From Saturnia japonica (taxonomy: Eukaryota; Arthropoda; Insecta; Lepidoptera; Saturniidae), in NCBI GenBank assembly GCA_033032175.1, contig CM065331.1, forward strand, positions 10,416,370-10,480,369: a stretch of DNA of 64,000 bases, written 5' to 3'. Below the pieces are notes generated by a model. That model made no database searches, was not told where the DNA came from, and saw only the letters and a program-made list of their open reading frames with translations. Position 1 is the first letter of the stretch; every line of letters begins with the position of its first letter. Both the position numbers and the translations under genes were made by a program. Below, in pieces: positions 57,497-64,000 of the stretch.

Positions 57497-60400
57497 ATGG
57501 CTCAATCCGATAATAGCGTTGTCATTGACAAAATTTGGAAAGCCCTTAGATTAGTACCGGAGTTTGACGGAAATTCTCATGTCTTAGTTAGATTTTTAAA
57601 CATATGTGACAACTTAGTTTTAGAGTATGTTCGCCCAGAAAATCAATTAGTTACGGCAGCTTTACTGAACGGAATAATTAATAAAATTACTGGTTCAGCC
57701 GCCAGAACTTTAGCTACCAACGGTATCCCGGATAACTGGCAAGGAATTCGAAATACCTTAGTTAATAGTTTCTCGGATCACAGAGACGAATGTTCATTAT
57801 ATACAGATTTATCTCAATTGACCCAAGGTATCGATACGCCCAACGTATTTTATGAACGCGTACAGAACACGCTTAGTACTATTATGACATACATTCAGTT
57901 ACACGATTCAGTTACAACCACAGTAGAAGCTAAGCGAAAACTTTATAATAAATTAGCGTTACAAACCTTTACGCGAGGTTTGCACGAACCGATTGGATCG
58001 CGCGTAAGATGCATGCGTCCGGAGACATTAAAAAAAGCACTTGAATTTGCACAGGAAGAAATAAATGTAGTATACTTACAGAATCAAAACGTTCAATCAG
58101 GAAACCCTAGGAGAACTCATTTACCTACTAGTTATCAAAAGCCTTTGAATTTACCGCAACAAAACTTCCTCCAATCGTCAATTAATCAAAATAAGCCTAT
58201 TTTTAATCCGAACATTTTTAATAATAATCCTTACGTTAAACAGAGTCCTTATAATGTGAACGCTGCACCACAGCCTATGTTCCGACCTCAATATCAAGGA
58301 CCTTCGCGAACACAACAGGTAATGAGAGCGTTACCACGTTCTGATATGTCTACCGGTTTCAAAATTCCCCCTCGTGGCAATTTTCAGCAAGGCCGACCGA
58401 ACTTACCTGTACCTATGAGTGGCATAAGTCACCCAGTAGCCCGAAATTTACCTTTGACTGGACAAACTGACAAAAGACAGGTTAACTTAAATGAAGCGAA
58501 TGAACCTTATAACTATGATTATTACGACACAGATTACACACAATATTTCCACGAAGACTGTACACCGTATGACGAATCTAAAAACTTTGAACAAGATTAC
58601 GATCAAAATTTTCAGGGGGGATCAGAGTTGAAGCTCCCCAGAATAGAATTACACTTACAGGGTAAAAGACAACTCCCTTATATTCAAATTCAAAATCCAC
58701 CATTAAAATTACTTATTGACACTGGTGCCAACCAATCATTTATCAGTCCGGAAATTGTAGAAAAATATTTTAGTTATTTAGAGTTATATTATGATCCATT
58801 CGAGGTCACAAATATTCATGCAACTACCAGAAACGAATTTTCTATAATAGTCCCTTGCCTTCCCGAATTTCAAGGCCATGATCCAATGAAATTTTTCATT
58901 TATAAATTTCACGACTATTTTGATGGTCTAATAGGATGGAATCTTTTAGAACAGTGGCAAGCTAAAATAGACCTTCAGACTCGTACATTACGAACTGAAT
59001 TCACTTGCAATAAAATTCAGATGTATGATCCTAAAACTGTTAATCTATTTGAGACAATTATTCCTGCACAGTCAACTCAAATAATTAAAGTACCTATAAG
59101 TATTCCTCAAAGTGACGTATTAATTAATCAGCAGTCAGTTAATGGATGTAATATAACAGAGTGTCTATCTACCGCCGAAAATAGTAGATGCATGATAGAA
59201 ATTCACAACGAAGAATCACCCTCAATAATTGTAAATGTGTCTGACTCGGAATCAACCGTAACAGCACCTGACGATAGACCATTGATTAGTAACTCTTCGA
59301 CTGACACTGCACCAACCTTAAGAGCATTGAGCAGTCCGATTCCCGACTTAGACATACCTGACAATGAAACGATTCACACATCATATGAAAACCCTATCCT
59401 TGAAACACCTACTTCTGAAGAACCATTGAATAAATTTAAGCGACAACTTATTATTAACTGCACTAGTGGGCCTGCAAAAGCTAAACCTAAAATCACTATT
59501 CCCTTTGAAGCTTTTAGGAGAACAGTCGTTCAAATCTCGGAAAATAATTTAGAAGATGAAATTATATCAATTATACAGAAATTTATCGATCCTAAACTTC
59601 GTACCGCTATTCTATTTCAACCAATCGAAAAAATGTACACTATCGTTCCTATTCTTCAACAAAACCTAAAAAGCTCTTCCATTAACATTATCTTGGTTAA
59701 ACGTGAAATTCAGAACATATCGGATTATTTAGAACAACAACACATAATTTCCCAATATCATATCGGAAAAACGAATCATAGAGGAATAAATGAAACCTAT
59801 TTATCTCTATCACAAAGATATTTTTGGCCGAAACTCAAAGAACAAATAACATATTTTATTAATGAATGTGTTATTTGCAACCGCGCTAAGTATGATCGCG
59901 TACCTCTACGTCCTGAATTTCAGATCGTAACACCGCCTTCAAAACCTTTTCAGTTAGCACACGCAGATGTAGTGACAATAGAACAGGAAAAATACTTAAC
60001 TATTATCGACGCATTCACAAAATATGCCCAAGCATATCACTTACCAGATTGTACAGCTCCTAACATAGTAAAGTCACTTCTGAACTTCTGTACACATCAT
60101 GGTTTCCCTTTAACTGTAACGACAGGCAGAGGAACCGAATTTACGAACCAGGTAGTGGCAGAATTTCTCAAATTACATAAAATTCAGCATCATATTATTG
60201 CAGCCGATACCCCTCACGAAAACGGAATGATAGAACGTTTTCACAGTACACTTCTTGAACATCTACGTCTATTAAAATTACAACATAGAAACGAGCCAGC
60301 TCAAAACTTAGTTCCTTACGCATTAATTGCATACAACAGTTCTATACATAGTCTTACCAAATGCAGACCATTTGACCTTATGATTGGACATTTTGACCCC

Positions 60401-60829
60401 AGAGACCCGACAGACTTGGATTTGTCACAACAATTATACCAGCAGTACCTACAGGACCACCGTGGAAAGATGGATATAGTATACAACATCATACATAGTT
60501 CATCTCTATCCGAACGTGAACAGACAATGACTCGACGTAACCTCAACCGAGAACCTCAAACAGACTACAAACAAGGTCAGAATGTATACATTAGAAACCC
60601 GATAGCTCAAAGGCAAAAGCTCGCTGCTCGTTATACTCAGGACAAAGTTATGTCAAACTTACCCATACACATTTACACCACTAAAAAACGCGGGCCAGTC
60701 GCTAAGGCTAGGATAAAGAGAGCAAAGGTGACTAAAAAACCAACATTGTTACAGGATAGCGACCTTCATCATGACTCTGGTCCCAGTACAAGCAGACAAT
60801 GTTCAGGACCTTTACCTGGAAATTATTAG
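57497..60829 (+). pseudogene. Errantivirus gag-protease-integrase frame lacking RT/RNase H (1,110 codons)
   Basis: Residues 1-~200 are a gag capsid-like domain, followed by an Asn/Gln/Pro-rich region without a zinc knuckle, as usual in this group. The protease has its LLIDTGA motif (D408-T-G) and the LIGWNLL flap partner (~477). After a Ser/Thr/Pro-rich stretch the frame goes straight to the pre-integrase segment (NKFKRQL, ~residue 640); no YxDD, no RT fingers and no RNase H are present, although they normally lie between. The integrase has the HHCC zinc finger (H755, H761, C791, C794) and core D824 and E913, but residue 877, at exact D-x35-E spacing, is Gly instead of Asp. Gag and pol share one frame, whereas a -1 shift is usual. 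The frame is otherwise open to GNY-stop. It could still produce Gag, but not reverse transcription or DNA cutting. Confidence 0.88.
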
Positions 60830-61259
60830 ATTAGAAAACATTTTAGCTTTTAGTCGCACTAATTCTATGCACCATTCCATTATAACTGTTAAACAATTAG
60901 ATAACATGCTCAGCAAATTAAAATTTTTATACAATTCGGAACAAATGTTAGAGTTAGATATTAGGTACTATTATAATATAATTAGTTTAGGATCATATTA
61001 CGCTGACAATAAAATAGTGTTTGTCCTTAAGTTTCCAATTTTATCTCCAACATCCTATAACCTATATAGACTCTGTCCCGTTCCTAACAGAAAATCCGAA
61101 GTAATCTTGCCCCCATTCCCGTATATAGCAACCAACTCCAAGGAGTTTGTGTACATGGAGGCAGAATGCCCGAAGATCGACACCTGGTACATTTGCGAAC
61201 AGGAAATTTCTCATCAAATGCGTACACACAAAGATTGCATCTATCACCTACTCAATTAA
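60771..61259 (+). pseudogene. Errantivirus env, central part (N-terminal half missing)
   Basis: The frame overlaps the end of the integrase frame by 59 bases. Recognisable env features are the SIITVKQLDNMLS helix and the Y-L-PVPN segment and conserved cysteines typical of errantivirus Env ectodomains. The signal peptide, furin site and fusion peptide that should come first are absent, so upstream env was lost. It stops at TAA (61257-61259), and the same frame continues immediately after it with env-like sequence. Confidence 0.75.
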
Positions 61260-61907
61260 AAAGAAACAGAGAACCTATGTCATTCTACTTCTATTTCATT
61301 TCATAAAGAAGCACTTCTGGAATTGGATAGTCAACATTATATAATCACGTTCCCGAAACCCACAAGGATTCAATTAATATGCGGACAAGAAGAACACCGA
61401 CTAATGAAGGGCAGCTACTTTGCAACGATACCAAGAAATTGCAATATAAAGTCGCCAGAATTTACTATTATTAACTCCAATGACAAAGTACGTGGGAGTG
61501 CCGTTGAACTAATGTCTATCCCGGAAAAGTTGCCATCAATTTTTGGAAATCGATCGCCGCATTATAATCTTACGACAACTGATTTGGATAAACTGCACAA
61601 CATTCAGCGTCAGGTTCAGATAGAAAATTATTCAAGCCTGAACACCATGGATTTTTCTAGCATACATCATAATATAATACCATTATATGGAATTGTCATA
61701 TTGGGTGCAATTGTACTGTTATTCTTGTACATTATGCGTCGCCGCCGATGCCGCTTATTGTTGAAGAACAAATCATCTCTACAAACTGAAATAGAAATAC
61801 CTACCATAATGCATCCTGAAACTGAAACTTCATCTTCAGGAAATATTCAGGAAACCAACCTGCAGAATCGCCAAGCCGCAATATTTGCATTAAAAATGTG
61901 CAAATAA
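61260..61907 (+). pseudogene. Errantivirus env, C-terminal part with membrane anchor
   Basis: In the same frame as the preceding env piece and separated only by its TAA. The longest Met-started part is 61323-61907 (194 codons). It contains conserved cysteines (LICGQE, IPRNCN), a hydrophobic transmembrane span (GIVILGAIVLLFLYI), a basic stop-transfer cluster MRRRRCRLL and a cytoplasmic tail. It cannot be translated as env because of the stop upstream and missing start. Confidence 0.75.
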
Positions 61908-61920
61908 TTGCTCATCCAGC

Positions 61921-61928
61921 AGGGGAGG
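61921..61928 (+). other. Polypurine tract
   Basis: AGGGGAGG directly before the 3' LTR, the expected primer for plus-strand synthesis. Confidence 0.8.
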
Positions 61929-62234
61929 TGTTACCTACTGTCCTACCTACCTAACGTACTCGACCACCCAGAACCAGGTAACGCGGACTCAAATTACAAT
62001 GCAAGTTCCCACGTGAATTATCGGAAATCGCTGACCATGTGAAATGAACACTTCGTGGGACAATGAAAGAATGACAGAAGAACAATCTCGCTCGATCGCC
62101 TGAGCTTGGAGGTTTACACCTTAGTTTAAGATATATATATATATTGTAATCAAGTAATTTTATTATAAGTTTTGTAAAGGACCAAAAATCGCCTTTCTTT
62201 TAAAAACCTCCTACGGACGGTCAACTACGTAATT
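61929..62234 (+). repeat. 3' LTR (306 bp)
   Basis: Same length and sequence as the 5' LTR apart from one C/T difference near 62114. Followed by TAGT. Confidence 0.93.
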
Positions 62235-62284
62235 TAGTAGTAAATAAAGGCTATTTGTATTTGATTTATTTATTTATTTAATAT

Positions 62285-62805
62285 AATAAAGCGTAAAAGT
62301 TTTTTGTTTTGATAGCCAGACTCACGAGGAATAGATTAGGCTACAACTCTCAGATAACCTTGAAATATTCATTTTTGTTACGTAAGTCGGAAGTCGAGGT
62401 CCTCCCGAACTGCTTTAACCGCGTGCGCTGGCGTAAACGTTAATGATACGGAAATACAATGTTCTACAATAATATTGATCCTTAATATATCTAAAACAAG
62501 TCGGCCATAGCATATGCCTATCTCTTATACATAAGCCACAATAAGGTATTTGTGACAAGGATTTGTTGAAAATTAAAAAGTGATTTATGAGCATTATTTT
62601 TTGATATGGCATATTAATCCTTACAAACAAAAGGTTAAATTTAGCAAGCTATTTGGACACATAGTTCAGAAGATAATGAAAAATTAAAATAATTTGTACT
62701 TGTGAGAAGAACAATTATGATAGATTACACGTGGGAGCGTTGGCGGCGCGGTGTTTGTGGGATAAAATTAACACGGGTGAAACCGTGGCGCACAGCTAGT
62801 TACTT
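62285..62805 (-). repeat. ~520-bp interspersed repeat, inverse of 35262-35805
   Basis: Read on the minus strand it starts ACTAGCTGTGCGCCACGGTT and contains TTATTGTGGCTTATGTATAA, GACTTCCGACTTACGTAACA and TCGTGAGTCTGGCTATCA in the same order as the copy in the FBXL20-like intron 5. Confidence 0.75.
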
Positions 62806-62939
62806 ATAATTTGTAATATTGCAACGTTGCAGAACAAATGCCGCATTCAACATCCAAAAGAACCGCAGTTCAGCTTGTGCTAGCACTAGTTTTCAGCTGG
62901 GCCCGTACCTACTACTAATACTAATAACCTTATATTAGA
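62806..62939. other. Short spacer
   Basis: Nothing recognised. Confidence 0.3.
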
Positions 62940-63306
62940 TTAGCCTAGGAAAATAGATAACCTACTTCTGCGAGGCGAAGAAGGCGAGCGGGCGGCAGGA
63001 GGGGTCGATTTGCACGCCTTCTTCCACCGCCTTAGTTGAACCAGGACAGACGGGCCTAGGGGCCCGTCTTCCCATTGCACTGGTTCGGTGGACGGGAAGA
63101 CATGCTTGTACCGAACTGTCCCCTGTAGGCTGGGACCTGGCACTTAGCCGAGCCGGCCGCCAGGGTGACGCGGTTGAATTCCTTGGGCGGACCCGTGTCG
63201 TCCCACTATGGCGGCCGATGGTACACCATGGAGTTTTAGTGAGTAGGAGTCTCACATAACCACTCGTCCCCCCGGGCGGGTGTGTACCAATGACGGGTCT
63301 CTCCAC
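62940..63306 (-). repeat. GC-rich interspersed repeat, inverse of 25060-25290
   Basis: The minus strand reads ACCCGTCATTGGTACACACC, GGTTATGTGAGACT and CACTAAAA, matching the fragment beside the assembly gap. A 114-codon frame (62962-63306) is Arg/Pro/Ser-rich with no recognised motif; I treat it as repeat sequence, possibly a retrotransposon 3' region. Confidence 0.6.
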
Positions 63307-64000
63307 GTAAAAAAAGGGTAGATAGATAGCAAATATAATGGTTATTGTTGCAGTGCAGCTAGTAAAGTAACCACATAAATCGTAATATATAATAATTAAC
63401 TCACATAAGACGACTTGATTTTATTTTTAATATCTCTTATACTCTTCAAATAATCTATATCCATATTAAGCCGGTCAGCTGCCCATCAGTTATTTCCGAA
63501 TCTGTTTCTTACATGTTTCAAACTCAAAATTTGTTTCTATCATTGCTTATTTGAAATATTTATTTTGAAACCTGTGAACAAATATTATAACATTTTCGAG
63601 TCGATAATTTCTAGTAAGATTTTCTTATGCGAGGGTTTTGATGGATCTTAAATTTATAGTATTTCTAGTGTAACACGCAGCGAGAAAGCACTCTGGAACA
63701 ATGTTTACTGTTGTTAGGGTTAGGTAAATACGTCCAGAATTTTCCGAACATTTCCGGAAATTTGATTCTTTGTCCGGAATGCAGGGAGGAATTCAAGAAA
63801 GTCTGCAATTTGCACACAAATGAAGGAAGAATAATGAAGAATTAAATGAATGTTGAATAATGAAATAAAGCAAATAAAAATAAATATCTTTAATTAAATC
63901 AATCAAGTATCAACATTTATAATTGTTCAAATTAACACATTGATGTGAAAAATTGAACATGTAGATAAATTGCGCTATGCATCAGTAAGAAATAAATATT
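63307..64000. other. AT-rich end of window; nothing recognised
   Basis: No exon, RNA gene or repeat end could be supported. Confidence 0.4.

Larger units (their letters stand above)
56795..62234 (+). mobile_element. Errantivirus (Ty3/gypsy class, env-bearing), internally deleted, 5.4 kb
   Basis: Order: 5' LTR, tRNA primer site, leader, gag-protease-integrase frame, env remnant, polypurine tract, 3' LTR. Full elements of this group are usually 7-8 kb; this copy lacks the reverse transcriptase and RNase H and the first half of env. The two LTRs differ at one base in 306, so the insertion is recent in evolutionary terms. As it lacks RT and has a changed integrase active site, it must have been copied using proteins from an intact relative, or been damaged very soon after insertion. 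Confidence 0.92.
56791..62238 (+). repeat. Target-site duplication of the errantivirus (TAGT)
   Basis: TAGT at 56791-56794 and 62235-62238 directly abuts the two LTRs. Four-base duplications are normal for errantiviruses. Confidence 0.8.

Noticed and set aside
60316..60546. Minus-strand frame within the errantivirus integrase
   Set aside because: Antisense shadow of the integrase region.
63713..63724. Telomere-like TTAGGG/TTAGG motif
   Set aside because: Only two imperfect units; insect telomeres are long (TTAGG)n arrays.

Overview
The window looks like a nuclear chromosome segment of a moth or butterfly (Lepidoptera). It has spliced genes with long AT-rich introns, tRNA-derived SINEs of the common lepidopteran type, abundant decayed Jockey/CR1/RTE-type LINE fragments, several non-autonomous DNA transposons, and an insect errantivirus (Ty3/gypsy class with env). 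No species can be named from the sequence alone. A 100-base run of N at 24904-25003 and two one-base frame disruptions in otherwise good genes suggest a draft assembly with residual indel errors.

Layout. (1) 1-11334: a tandem satellite with a 207-bp monomer, about 54.8 copies, nested higher-order structure, and cut by the left window edge. (2) 11335-30200: gene-poor, repeat-rich DNA. It holds one convincing internal exon of an importin-alpha gene (12939-13115, +), several inverted-repeat elements, a 5'-truncated Jockey-type LINE (21255-22841, -), other LINE and SINE pieces and the assembly gap. (3) 30427-43871 (+): a complete 13-exon gene for an F-box/leucine-rich-repeat protein of the FBXL20/FBXL2 family, 431 residues, ending in a CaaX box. 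Its introns carry a hAT-like element with a perfect 8-bp target duplication, two MITEs, a degenerate minisatellite and SINE/LINE fragments. (4) 47733-55334 (-): a large two-exon gene of unknown function, about 2,200 codons. Its product is built of repeated helical modules with a W-x-x-L-P core, followed by a Pro/Gln/Ser-rich and then basic Cys-rich tail. One frame shift near 53,280 splits the long exon into two open frames. (5) 56795-62234 (+): an errantivirus with paired 306-bp LTRs that differ at one position, a TAGT target duplication and a tRNA-Ser-type primer site. Gag, protease and integrase are one open frame, but the reverse transcriptase and RNase H are absent, the second catalytic Asp of the integrase is a Gly, and env lacks its N-terminal half and has an in-frame stop. 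(6) 62285-64000: more interspersed repeats, no gene seen.

The cellular genes have no evident functional link. The FBXL20-like protein should be the substrate receptor of an SCF ubiquitin ligase at membranes, importin-alpha carries nuclear cargo, and the large repeat protein is unassigned. The strongest leads are the large repeat protein, the recently inserted but catalytically empty errantivirus, the higher-order satellite in a group whose chromosomes are holocentric, and a 619-bp inverted-repeat element that carries the start of a recombinase-like reading frame.
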